Position numbers and translations under genes: made by a program. A DNA stretch of 64,000 nt from Synechococcus sp. CC9311 (GTDB lineage: Bacteria; Cyanobacteriota; Cyanobacteriia; PCC-6307; Cyanobiaceae), in NCBI RefSeq assembly GCF_000014585.1, contig NC_008319.1:2294001-2358000 (forward strand), read 5' to 3'. The notes beneath the pieces were generated by a model. That model did not search any database and was not told the DNA's origin. It was given only the letters and a program-made list of their open reading frames with translations. Positions 56,128 to 64,000 of this stretch are shown here, piece after piece (position 1 is the first letter of the stretch; every line of letters begins with the position of its first letter).

Positions 56128-57744
56128 TTAATCGAATCCAGGCTGATGGCTTGGAATCGCGATCCAGCTGATCTGATGTTGACGCAGCTTGTCGTCTGTA
56201 CCGACGAGTGGCTGTTCTGAATTGCTATCTCCATAAAGAGCCAACTCGTAGAGGAGATTCATGCAGAACTTGCCCTGAAAATAACCACCATGGCCATCGA
56301 TCTTGCTGAGTTTCAACGACCCAGCGAGCATCGCCATGAGCGTGGCGGTGTAGTTGAAAAACCTCTGCGCGGCATTGCGAGCCGTGAACACACTGAGATA
56401 GCGCCCGCCATCGTCGTAGTCGGTGCAGTCGATCACATTGAGCGGGTAGCCGATCCATCGCTGACAGCGGAATGTGCTCTCATCACAGAGGCTTTGCGTC
56501 CGCAACGCGCCATGGAGTTCAAGCTCACTCAGGTCGCCGACACGCTTGCCGTAACCCTGCAATCGTGTACGCCCTTTGATGCTCAGATTGCCGAGGCGAT
56601 AGCCACCAATGCGCGTGCCCGAGGGAAACACGAAGTAATTGGCCAGGGTTGAGGCGAGCCGCAACACCATATCTGCATCATTGACGAACAAAAATGTCTG
56701 GCGAAAACGGCGCAAGCAACTGCGCAGGTAATTGGACCGTCCTGTGGTGATTGTCCAGACAGGAATGTCGGCAGCAACGAGGATCAGACGATCAAGGCTG
56801 AACAGATCGCCAATCTGCGCGAGCTGTTCTCGCTGTCGTTCGTTCGCTTGCTCATCGAAGGACGGCGGGCAGCTTGGACCACCAAAGGGACCTGACTGGG
56901 TATTAGCCGACCAGAGGTGAGAATCCGCTTCGGGATCGAAGACATTGGTGAGAACACGGATGAGCATGGTTGTCAGGAACGTGCCCATGCTGTGGCCCAG
57001 GAAACTGAGGCTGATCCGCGGCTCCTTACCGCTCTGAAGATCAGACAAATAGCTGCGATCGGGGATGACCTCCTTGACCAGGTGGTGGAGAGCTCTAACC
57101 ATCTCAACGGCATCGAACACACCAAACGTGCTGGCGCGTTCACGGTCGCGGAAGTACGTGACCATGCGCAGCAGCATCAGTGTGATTCCGATCCCCAGAC
57201 ACAATTGACCGATGGCTGCGAGCCAACCTGCAGCCAAGAACGCGAGCAGGCTGCCGAGCGCGAACAGCAACCAAAGGCCCATCGGCATGGCACGGATCCA
57301 GCGCAAGGGGCCTCCGGCACCAATCCGCTCGGACGGCCAGGCGTAGTGCAAAAACAACACATAATCATCAGGTGGTGATTCAGTGAGCCGACAGGCGTCG
57401 TCTCTGAACTTGCGTTCCGCCTGCTTGTATTCCTCCCTCACACTCTTCAAGGGAACGTTGTAGCCGTGGATGCGAACCACCACGCGCACACGCTGAGACT
57501 TGCCGTTGCTCTGCTGCCGTTGGAAGTAATCGAAGAGATGAGTGCGCAGCTGCGCGAAGTTCTGGGCGTTGTTGTCAAAATCCGCTCGAAAATCGGGTTG
57601 CGTCAGAGCCAAGCGAAAGGGCCTCTCAGCCTCCAGGGGTGCGGTGCTGCAAACCAGCATGTGGCTGAAGCAAGGGTTCTGCGCTGAGGGGAAAGGCTGG
57701 TATTTGAGAAGGGCGAGTTCAGGTTGCCGCGTGGTGATTGTCAT
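56128..57744 (-). CDS. Alpha/beta hydrolase-like membrane protein (DUF900 type)
   Basis: About 538 residues from ATG 57744 (a TTG at 57795 is an alternative). The family features are VVVRIHGYNVPLKSV near the start and the nucleophile elbow SFLGHSMGTFLTT (about residue 248). Two adjacent membrane helices (about residues 155-195) interrupt the early domain. The C-terminal half includes ILVAADIPVW and a late GHGGYF segment that could supply a His. Substrate unknown. The last codons run into sequence next to the lysozyme fragment, so its 3' end may have been altered. Confidence 0.75.
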   Translation of the reverse strand: MTITTRQPELALLKYQPFPSAQNPCFSHMLVCSTAPLEAERPFRLALTQPDFRADFDNNAQNFAQLRTHLFDYFQRQQSNGKSQRVRVVVRIHGYNVPLKSVREEYKQAERKFRDDACRLTESPPDDYVLFLHYAWPSERIGAGGPLRWIRAMPMGLWLLFALGSLLAFLAAGWLAAIGQLCLGIGITLMLLRMVTYFRDRERASTFGVFDAVEMVRALHHLVKEVIPDRSYLSDLQSGKEPRISLSFLGHSMGTFLTTMLIRVLTNVFDPEADSHLWSANTQSGPFGGPSCPPSFDEQANERQREQLAQIGDLFSLDRLILVAADIPVWTITTGRSNYLRSCLRRFRQTFLFVNDADMVLRLASTLANYFVFPSGTRIGGYRLGNLSIKGRTRLQGYGKRVGDLSELELHGALRTQSLCDESTFRCQRWIGYPLNVIDCTDYDDGGRYLSVFTARNAAQRFFNYTATLMAMLAGSLKLSKIDGHGGYFQGKFCMNLLYELALYGDSNSEQPLVGTDDKLRQHQISWIAIPSHQPGFD

Positions 57745-57912
57745 GGTGAATGGCTCTGCACGCTGGTCTCCCCTGAGGTAGCCATCTCCGATCAATCAGC
57801 GCCCGAATCGAACCGCTTCCTTCCAATTCATCAGCAGCGTTGCTGGCCTGAACGATCGATCAGGCGCTGATCGTTGAAGATGGTGAGCCAGAACCACGAT
57901 TGATCGCACACC

Positions 57913-58797
57913 GTGCCCCAAAGAGCAGGATCAGCTGAGCAGCTCCACACCTTGCTGGAGCAGGACACCTGCCATCTGATGCCCTGCTGTTTTGATGCCT
58001 TGTCAGCACGGCTGGTGGAGCAGGCCGGTTGTGCGCTCACTTTCATGAGTGGCTTCTCCGTGGCGGCAGCCCGCGCCGGCCTGCCGGACACGGGCCTGCT
58101 CACGGTGACGGAGATGCTCGATCAGGGTCGCTCGATCTGCGATGCCGTATCGATTCCGGTGATCGGTGATGGCGACACCGGCCACGGCAATGCCGCCAAT
58201 GTGCAGCGCACGATGCACCAGTTTGCAAAAGCGGGCTTTGCCGGAATCATGCTGGAAGATCAGGTGGCTCCCAAGCGCTGCGGCCACACCGGAGTGAAAG
58301 CTGTCGTCGATCGAGAGTCGGCGATCGCCAGGATTCAGGCAGCCGTTGATGCCCGCAACCAGGGCGCCGATCTGGTGATCGTGGCGCGCACCGATGCGCG
58401 ATCGGCGCTGGCAACCAGCCACGGTGATGAGGCCGCCCTGGAGGAAGCGCTCTGGCGCTTGAAGACCTTTGCTGAGCTTGGTGCAGATGTGCTGTTTCTA
58501 GAGGCACCCCGGAACGAGCAGGAAATGCTCAGATTCTGCGACGAAGTATCAGGGAAACGCATGGCGAACATGCTGGAAGGAGGCATCACACCGTTGTTGT
58601 CGACCGAGCGTCTGGGGGCAATGGGCTTTGCACTGGCGGCCTACCCACTCACCCTGCTCTCATCGGCCGCCTTCGCGATGCGGCAGGCACTGGTTGATCT
58701 CCAATCAGGCAAAACTCCCGAGCAGATGCTCAGCTTTGAGGAGATGAAAACACTGGTGGGGTTTGACTGCTACCTGGAGAGAGCTGATCCAGCCTGA
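57913..58797 (+). CDS. Isocitrate lyase/PEP mutase superfamily protein
   Basis: A 294-residue TIM-barrel enzyme with MPCCFDALSARLVEQAG, FMSGFSVAAA, the metal-binding IGDGDTGHGNA, EDQVAPKRCGH (about 115-125, with the lyase-type catalytic Cys) and ARTDAR. The KRCGH loop favours C-C lyases such as methylisocitrate or dimethylmalate lyase over phosphonate mutases, which lack that Cys. The start is GTG 57913. Part of its sequence is found as a remnant at 47306-47382. Specific substrate not known. Confidence 0.88.
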   Translation: MPQRAGSAEQLHTLLEQDTCHLMPCCFDALSARLVEQAGCALTFMSGFSVAAARAGLPDTGLLTVTEMLDQGRSICDAVSIPVIGDGDTGHGNAANVQRTMHQFAKAGFAGIMLEDQVAPKRCGHTGVKAVVDRESAIARIQAAVDARNQGADLVIVARTDARSALATSHGDEAALEEALWRLKTFAELGADVLFLEAPRNEQEMLRFCDEVSGKRMANMLEGGITPLLSTERLGAMGFALAAYPLTLLSSAAFAMRQALVDLQSGKTPEQMLSFEEMKTLVGFDCYLERADPA

Positions 58798-58906
58798 AGA
58801 AGTAGATGGCTCGCTTACGCGTTAAAAATCTTCTTTGTGAAAACTTCTACGGACCGCCGAAACACTGTTATGCCCAACTCAACATCATCACTATCTCAGG
58901 GCTTCC

Positions 58907-59038
58907 ATGACCGATTCCAGACCAGACCTATCCAAAGAGCCGGCGGAGCCTCCGCGGAGGTCCTTCATTGCTCTGGCTCTTGCGGGGGTAGTTGGGTCTC
59001 TGGCGTTCGGATCGACGGATTCGAGCGAACATGAGTAA
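58907..59038 (+). CDS. Possible 43-residue Tat-leader-like peptide
   Basis: A short open frame from ATG 58907 whose residues 16-35 read PRRSFIALALAGVVGSLAFG: a twin arginine followed by a hydrophobic stretch, as in Tat signal peptides or small one-helix proteins. It ends 8 nt inside the amidase start (ATGAGTAA), an arrangement that allows translational coupling. There is no mature domain. It may be a real small protein or the cut-off N-terminus of a lost exported protein. Confidence 0.35.
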   Translation: MTDSRPDLSKEPAEPPRRSFIALALAGVVGSLAFGSTDSSEHE

Positions 59039-60446
59039 GGGAGAAGAACTAACCACACTGACGCTGCAAGACGCTTCGGAGCAGCTTCGGAGTAAACGTC
59101 TCTCACCTGTCGACCTAACGCACGCATGTCTCAGCAGGATCGAAAGATTGAATCCCTTGCTGAATGCGTTCATCACCGTATCCGCCGAGTCCGCCTTGGC
59201 AAGCGCACGAACCGCTGAAGCGGAAATTCAGCGAGGCCACTGGCGCGGACCGCTCCACGGAATTCCTATCGCATTGAAAGACTTGTTCGACACCGCCGAT
59301 GTGCGAACGACCGCGGCAAGTGCGCTCTTCAAGGATCGGGTTCCTAAGGAGGACGCAGAGGTCGTGAAGAAATTGAAGGATGCCGGTGCCGTGCTCCTGG
59401 GCAAGACGAACATGCAAGAGTTCGCGTACGGCGCCACATCCGCTGGGAGCTACTTCGGCGCTGTCCGGAACCCGTGGGACGCCACCCGAATTTCAGGGGG
59501 ATCATCTGGCGGGTCGGCCGTCGCTGTCGCTGCTGGCCTGTGTTTTGCAGCGCTTGGATCCGATACCGCGGCTTCGATCAGGCAACCGGCAGCCTATTGC
59601 GGGATCGTCGGGTTGAAACCGACCTATGGCCTTGTGAGCGCGCGTGGGGTGATTCCGTTGTCCTGGACCTTCGATCACGTCGGCCCGCTCGCTCGCACTG
59701 TCACCGATTCGGCCCTGCTGCTCCAAGCCATAGCCGGAAACGATCATGCCGATATCGGCGGCCGGTCGATGCCGATTCCTGACTACGGTGCCGCCCTTCT
59801 CGACAAGGCGTCGCCTCTTCGCGTCGGCGTTGCTCGAGCGTTCTTCTTTGAGGACCTCGATCCTGAGATCGACCAGGCGGTCACCGAGGCGCTTCGGGTG
59901 CTCAAGCGGCTCGCGGCGAGCCTCAGTGATGTGGTGTTGCCGGGAACCGCACAAGCCTTGCTCGACCTGCGGGCAACGGTGAGAGCCGGGGAGGCGTACG
60001 CGTACCACGAGGCGTTTGTCCAGAAGAGCCCTGAGCTTTACCAGCCTGAGACCTTGAGGCGGTTACGCGCTGATGCCGCGGTGAACACTGCTTCGTACGT
60101 CCGCGGACGGCAGGAAGTGGAGCTTATCCGTCGAACCTCTGGCGAGGCGTTCAAGTCAGTCGATGTGATTGTCACACCGACCACACCTATTCCGCCTCCT
60201 CTGCTGGCCGAGGTCGGCAAGGATGTCGAGACGTCGATGACTCTCGGAACCCGAACCATACGAAATACCGCACCCTTCAATCTCCTGGGGTGGCCGACCA
60301 TATCTGTGCAGTGCGGCTTCACGAGCGCGGGGCTCCCCATCGGCTTGCAGATCTCCGGGCCGAGTGGGGCGGACACAAGCGTCTTGAAGCTCGCACGTGC
60401 GTATGAGCAAGTCACCGACTGGCACAAGCGACGTGCTCCGGTGTAG
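59031..60446 (+). CDS. Amidase signature family enzyme
   Basis: A 471-residue amidase. The Ser-cisSer-Lys catalytic set is visible: Lys in IALKDLFDTA (about residue 80), RISGGSSGGSAVAVAAG (about 153-169), and the nucleophile loop GSDTAASIRQPAAYCG (about 173-188), which keeps the Ser but has AA in place of the usual GG. It is not GatA by length and ending (DWHKRRAP) and is probably a catabolic amidase. The base composition is higher in G+C with a proteobacterial feel, suggesting transfer. Substrate unknown. Confidence 0.88.
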   Translation: MSKGEELTTLTLQDASEQLRSKRLSPVDLTHACLSRIERLNPLLNAFITVSAESALASARTAEAEIQRGHWRGPLHGIPIALKDLFDTADVRTTAASALFKDRVPKEDAEVVKKLKDAGAVLLGKTNMQEFAYGATSAGSYFGAVRNPWDATRISGGSSGGSAVAVAAGLCFAALGSDTAASIRQPAAYCGIVGLKPTYGLVSARGVIPLSWTFDHVGPLARTVTDSALLLQAIAGNDHADIGGRSMPIPDYGAALLDKASPLRVGVARAFFFEDLDPEIDQAVTEALRVLKRLAASLSDVVLPGTAQALLDLRATVRAGEAYAYHEAFVQKSPELYQPETLRRLRADAAVNTASYVRGRQEVELIRRTSGEAFKSVDVIVTPTTPIPPPLLAEVGKDVETSMTLGTRTIRNTAPFNLLGWPTISVQCGFTSAGLPIGLQISGPSGADTSVLKLARAYEQVTDWHKRRAPV

Positions 60447-60584
60447 CCATGGTTGAGGCGCATTGGCAACATCAACAGCGGCATAACGCCGACACAAGCG
60501 GCCTACTCGCGCGCACCTGCGTGTGCGGCTTATTTGCGACCCTCAGAGGTACGGGAAGAAGCTCAACTATCGCGATTACAGTAA

Positions 60585-61325
60585 TTACGCCCCCCCGCAC
60601 GAGTGCTGGGTTGCTGGCATGATCCAAGACCTTTGATTACGGAGATTTGTTGCTGAGTAGACCTTGCCGCGATCATCACCAGGCGGGCAATTTTGGGGAA
60701 TAGATACCAGGCAGAAAACAACTTGATCACCAATTCGTGATGCCGCCACATCGGAGTTAAATTCATATGAGACTTGAACGCCTCCATTGGCATATTGAAT
60801 GGTTGTTCCTTCGTCTTGCGTGTAATCCTTAGGCGGGATGACCATCGGTCGGTCATGAAACCGTGTACCGATTGCTTTGATCTTGGTTCGAGAGCAAGTC
60901 CCGACTCTCTCAGGCACGCCACTCACCATGGGTGTCTTACCGTTTTCGATAAGAGAAAGCCTGAACGCACCAATCCATGGCGGATTAGAAACATGTGCTC
61001 CAAACTCACTAAGTCCGTCAATAACCTGAGTCTGAGTGTCAAGAATGCAGAGCTTATTACTCCCGCAAGCATGGCGAGCACGCAAGGACGATAAAAGAAA
61101 ATCTTGCGCGATGGATCGCCTTTCTCCCTTGATTTGGCTATAACCGCGCGAGACTATTTGATCAAGCTCAGACAACTTGCGGTCACTGCAAATTGTGATT
61201 TCATCTGGATAATGTGCACGGCTACAATCAAAGCTTGGCGCAAAGCTCTTAGCGCTAGCTTCCGGTGCACCAAAAGGTTCAAATAGGCTTAGCAAGACTT
61301 TCATCCAAAGTGCGATTTGAATCAT
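60585..61325 (-). CDS. Exported LprI-like protein
   Basis: About 246 residues (239 from ATG 61304) with an N-terminal signal-like segment. The LprI/DUF1311-type module FDCSRAHYPDEITICSDRKLSELDQ (part: HYPDEITICSDRKLSELD) with paired cysteines follows. LprI of Mycobacterium inhibits lysozyme. The C-terminal 130 residues have two cysteine pairs and no recognised domain. It is convergent with the amidase and divergent from the bromoperoxidase gene. Confidence 0.7.
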   Translation of the reverse strand: MIQIALWMKVLLSLFEPFGAPEASAKSFAPSFDCSRAHYPDEITICSDRKLSELDQIVSRGYSQIKGERRSIAQDFLLSSLRARHACGSNKLCILDTQTQVIDGLSEFGAHVSNPPWIGAFRLSLIENGKTPMVSGVPERVGTCSRTKIKAIGTRFHDRPMVIPPKDYTQDEGTTIQYANGGVQVSYEFNSDVAASRIGDQVVFCLVSIPQNCPPGDDRGKVYSATNLRNQRSWIMPATQHSCGGA

Positions 61326-61481
61326 GGGTTTTCAGAGAAGTTGATTATCATTGTCTATTAATAAGGCTTTACGGCACTGGTCAAGCAACGATTGACATCA
61401 GGCTTTTGGCCCCAGAGCCTATGGATTCCAGGCTGAGTTTTGGGAGCCATCGGCTCTGTGAGCAAGATCACAATCTCCGCT

Positions 61482-61511
61482 GATTCAGATCATCGAGTGA
61501 TCAGTTGAATC
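61482..61511. repeat. Imperfect dyad upstream of the bromoperoxidase gene
   Basis: GATTCA...TTGAATC arms enclose GATCA-TCGAG-TGATC, giving a near-palindrome interrupted by 2 extra nt. It lies about 60 nt before the bromoperoxidase start, in the shared divergent region with the LprI-like gene. A regulator site is possible, not shown. Confidence 0.3.
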
Positions 61512-61573
61512 CGGCAATGGTGAATGAATCGGAGCATGAACTCCGCTGAAATCATCCATTTGTATTTTTGAAA

Positions 61574-63442
61574 ATGACAGATCAACGCAAACTCACGGCT
61601 CAACGCGTCCGAGAAGATGCCAATGCTTTAGCTGCCGGTCGCATTCACCCGCGCCATCAAGCCAATGGCGACGAACAGCGCTACGAATCCGCGAATTACG
61701 CGATGAGCTTCACCAAGGGGCTTGATCACAACACAACCACTGGCTTGATTGAGCAGTCAGGAGACTTTGAGGCGTTCCGTTCCGCCATTGACAATGGCTT
61801 TGCCGAGGACTTCACCCGGCATGTAGCGGTTCCGCGTGCTGAGCCCCGCCGTAAATGGGAGGCCCCGACTGCTGGCACGGTCTACGAACTGCAGGGACCT
61901 GATCCGCAGGCCGTCACCATTCCACCCGCTCCTGCTCTCTGCAGTGACGAACTGACCTTTGAAATGGCTGAGGTTTACGAACTGGCGCTGTTGCGTGATC
62001 TGCCCTTCAACGCCTTTGTTGCGGGCGGTGGCTCAGCAGCACTAGCTGATTCGACCGCTCGCCTCAACAGTCTTGCCTATGCCCAAGACGGCTTCAACAG
62101 ACGGCCGCGTACCACCAACAGCAGCAATCAACTCGACGCGCAGACGGTCTTTCGTGGTTCCAGTCCGGGAGTTGATCAAGGCCCCTATCTCTCGCAATTC
62201 ATGCTCATCGGCAATGCCAGTCCGAGCGAGGGCATCACGCCAGAGCAAGGCTTCATCAACTTCGGTGCCCAGAGGATTGACCAGCGTGTGCTGGAGGCGA
62301 GGCAGCAAGACGACTACATGATGAAGTGGGATGACTGGCACCGAGTTCAGCAGGGCTATGAAGTCCGAGCGGATCGTTTCGATCCCTGCAAGTCTTCGGG
62401 GCCGGGGCAGGCCTTCACCGGCCAGCGGCGATTTATCCATACACCTCGTGATCTAGCGACCTACGTCCATGTGGATGCGCTGTATCAGGCCTATCTCAAT
62501 GCCTGCCTGCTGTTGCTAGGCAACGGCACCGCGTTTGATCCTGGGTTCGATCTGCTCTCAGGTGGAGGCGAAGGCCTGCTCCATGACCCTGCCGGTGGGC
62601 AGAAAGTGCCCTTGAATGCTGGTGGCTTTGCACTCTGGGGCGGCCCCCATGTGCTCAGCCTGGTAACGGAGGTGGCAACGCGTGGTCTCAAGGCCGTGCG
62701 CTACCAAAAGTTCAATAACCATCTGCGCCTTCGCCCTGAGGCCCTGGCTGCACGGATTGAAAAAGCGCAGGAGATCGAATCCCGCTTCCCCACGATCTGC
62801 GGTTGTTTCAGCGAGATGGCCAGCGACCTCCAACAAGTCGTCGATTTAATTCGCAATCACAATCAGTCGCTTGCGGGGGAAGCCACGGCTCTGCTGCCGA
62901 TGGCTTTCGCGGAAGGTTCGCCGATGCACCCTGCCTATGGCGCCGGACACGCCACCGTTGCCGGCGCATGTGTGACCATTCTCAAAGCCTTTTTCAACAC
63001 CTCAGCACTCTTCGTCAAGATCAACGATGTAGCTGGTTTCCACAGCAAGCAGCACATCTTGGCTCGCCTTAAGTGTGGTGATTCTGTTGAAGCCGGGGCC
63101 TACCAGGAGACCGACTGCGGCAAGAGGCTGGAGTTCGAACGATGTGGTTCCTTCCACTTAATTGAGGGGAAGTACGCCACATTCAAGCCAGATGGAAAAA
63201 CAAACCAATCTTGCTGTCCCCTGACGCTGGAAGGTGAACTCAACAAGCTGGCTGCGAACATCTCGATTGGTCGCAATATGGCGGGCGTGCATTATTTCTC
63301 GGACTACTACGACAGCCTTCGTATGGGCGAGGAAATAGCCATAGGCATCCTCGAAGAGCAGGCTCTCTGCTACAAAACGGATCCCTTCGTACTCAGCGTG
63401 CCCACATTCGATGGTGATGTGCGTCGCATCGGTCAGCGATAG
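61574..63442 (+). CDS. Vanadium-dependent bromoperoxidase
   Basis: A 622-residue haloperoxidase that oxidises bromide with H2O2. Active-site regions of the vanadate pocket: QKFNNHLRLRPEAL (Lys and Arg, about 378-391), MHPAYGAGHATVAGA (His, about 451-465), and ISIGRNMAGVHYFSDYY (Arg and His, about 563-579). The length and motifs match the red-algal type enzymes; a functional one has been characterised in Synechococcus sp. CC9311. ATG 61574 is chosen over an upstream TTG. No signal peptide is obvious. A hairpin terminator follows. Confidence 0.93.
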   Translation: MTDQRKLTAQRVREDANALAAGRIHPRHQANGDEQRYESANYAMSFTKGLDHNTTTGLIEQSGDFEAFRSAIDNGFAEDFTRHVAVPRAEPRRKWEAPTAGTVYELQGPDPQAVTIPPAPALCSDELTFEMAEVYELALLRDLPFNAFVAGGGSAALADSTARLNSLAYAQDGFNRRPRTTNSSNQLDAQTVFRGSSPGVDQGPYLSQFMLIGNASPSEGITPEQGFINFGAQRIDQRVLEARQQDDYMMKWDDWHRVQQGYEVRADRFDPCKSSGPGQAFTGQRRFIHTPRDLATYVHVDALYQAYLNACLLLLGNGTAFDPGFDLLSGGGEGLLHDPAGGQKVPLNAGGFALWGGPHVLSLVTEVATRGLKAVRYQKFNNHLRLRPEALAARIEKAQEIESRFPTICGCFSEMASDLQQVVDLIRNHNQSLAGEATALLPMAFAEGSPMHPAYGAGHATVAGACVTILKAFFNTSALFVKINDVAGFHSKQHILARLKCGDSVEAGAYQETDCGKRLEFERCGSFHLIEGKYATFKPDGKTNQSCCPLTLEGELNKLAANISIGRNMAGVHYFSDYYDSLRMGEEIAIGILEEQALCYKTDPFVLSVPTFDGDVRRIGQR

Positions 63443-63489
63443 TTCTTGCGCTATGAGAATCGCGAAGGATTCCTACTAACACAGCCATT

Positions 63490-63525
63490 CAGCGGCACGC
63501 GCTAAAGGCGCGTCCGCTGATTTTT
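63490..63525 (+). terminator. Rho-independent terminator after the bromoperoxidase gene
   Basis: CAGCGGCACGCGC and GGCGCGTCCGCTG form a G+C-rich stem (one bulge) around a TAAA loop, followed by ATTTTT. It lies 48 nt after the stop codon. Confidence 0.75.
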
Positions 63526-63563
63526 CGCAATAGTCCACACACAACAACCGAGCTCACATTGCA

Positions 63564-64000
63564 ATGAACGTACGCGAAAGATTGAAGGCAGGCCCTACTA
63601 CGACAAAAGACGCTTTCGAGTTGTTCGATTTACTTGAGCCCGTGGATGTTGATTTCATGCTTGGCAATTGGAAGGGCGAAGGCTTTCATACCAACCACCC
63701 AATGGATGGCCTTCTTGAGACCTATCACTGGTATGGAAAATGCTTTGAAAGTATCGAAGATGTTCATCCGTTGGTGTTTTCAACACTTCGCGGAGGCGTT
63801 GCCAATGTCAACCCCGGCTTGATGGGTTCGGCGTTGAATCTGCCCATGCCAAAGTCAGCCGTGGTGGGTCGTATCTTCCAAGCACTTCTGCCTTTTCTCA
63901 AAACATCCCGGTCCAGGGCTCGGTTGCGCATGACAACCTATCGGGGCAAGTCGAGCGCGACCATGATTTACGACCAGCTGCCGATTAACGACGTGTTTCG
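63564..64000 (+). CDS. GXWXG/DUF4334-type protein, truncated by the window end
   Basis: An open frame from ATG 63564 with no stop before the window ends (145 complete codons). It has FMLGNWKGEGFHTNHPMDGLLE (part: LGNWKGEGFHTNHP), the GXWXG signature, and later RLRMTTYRGKSSATMIYDQLPI (part: MTTYRGKSSATMIYDQLPI), the DUF4334 start. These domains commonly occur together in a family of unknown function. It lies downstream of the bromoperoxidase and its terminator. Only a few codons should be missing. Confidence 0.8.
   Translation, partial: MNVRERLKAGPTTTKDAFELFDLLEPVDVDFMLGNWKGEGFHTNHPMDGLLETYHWYGKCFESIEDVHPLVFSTLRGGVANVNPGLMGSALNLPMPKSAVVGRIFQALLPFLKTSRSRARLRMTTYRGKSSATMIYDQLPINDVF

Noticed and set aside
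57860-57890. Small hairpin CGATCAG-GCG-CTGATCG before the PEP-mutase-family gene
   Set aside because: Only 7-bp arms and no T-run; too short to call a terminator or operator with confidence.
58837-59034. A 65-codon plus-strand frame upstream of the amidase
   Set aside because: It overlaps the more plausible 43-codon frame with a Tat-like leader and has a low-complexity, non-protein-like sequence.
1-64000. CRISPR arrays, rRNA and tRNA genes, insertion sequences
   Set aside because: No regularly spaced repeats, no rRNA or tRNA-like sequence, and no transposase-like protein could be recognised by eye; a covariance-model scan would be decisive.

Overview
The window looks like the chromosome of a marine Synechococcus (picocyanobacterium). 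It carries cyanobacterial NDH-1 genes (ndhA-I-G-E and ndhH), a phylloquinone pathway cluster (menF, menA, menC, menE and a DHNA-CoA thioesterase), the chlorophyll gene chlM, a Ycf29-like response regulator and several small cyanobacterial DUF proteins, packed with very short spacers and many 4-nt stop/start overlaps. A full-length vanadium-dependent bromoperoxidase near the right end points to a coastal strain of the CC9311 type, where such an enzyme is known; that strain assignment is an inference.

Positions 1 to about 44.8 kb are core genome. In order: a LapA-like protein, ScpA, a nucleotidyltransferase, MetF, a LuxR-type HTH protein, a CYTH protein, NAD kinase, NDH-1 subunits, citrate synthase, SixA, a DUF3352 protein, a rhodanese, HrcA, an orphan type-I periplasmic binding protein, a probable pentameric ligand-gated ion channel (pLGIC) overlapping trpB by 4 nt, then cysC, purE, nagA, chlM, an RluA-type protein, a cysteine desulfurase, rsmH, ndhH, the men cluster, gshB, grxC, prfB with its programmed frameshift, ybeY, dgkA, trpG, an asparaginase, a HisC-type aminotransferase and argS.

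Positions 44.9 to 64 kb are accessory and mosaic. They hold a GH19 lysozyme, an Fe-alcohol dehydrogenase with an LsrG-like monooxygenase, and an A+T-rich five-gene minus-strand cluster (54990 down to 47494). That cluster encodes two related proteins of unknown function, a DyP-type peroxidase, a membrane-anchored cytochrome P450 and a GGDEF/EAL protein. To its right are a VOC protein, a DUF900-type hydrolase, an isocitrate lyase/PEP mutase family enzyme, an amidase, an LprI-like protein, the bromoperoxidase and a truncated DUF4334-type gene running off the end. Decayed copies of genes from one side of the cluster lie on its other side: a monooxygenase start joined to a lysozyme tail at 55947-56121, and a PEP-mutase remnant at 47306-47382. 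This indicates past duplication and rearrangement.

The two most notable systems are the DyP peroxidase/P450 cluster and the predicted pLGIC next to a periplasmic binding protein. The P450 lacks the usual I-helix acid-alcohol pair, so the cluster could be a peroxide- or hydroperoxide-based oxidation module. No rRNA, tRNA, CRISPR array, transposase or integrase was recognised.
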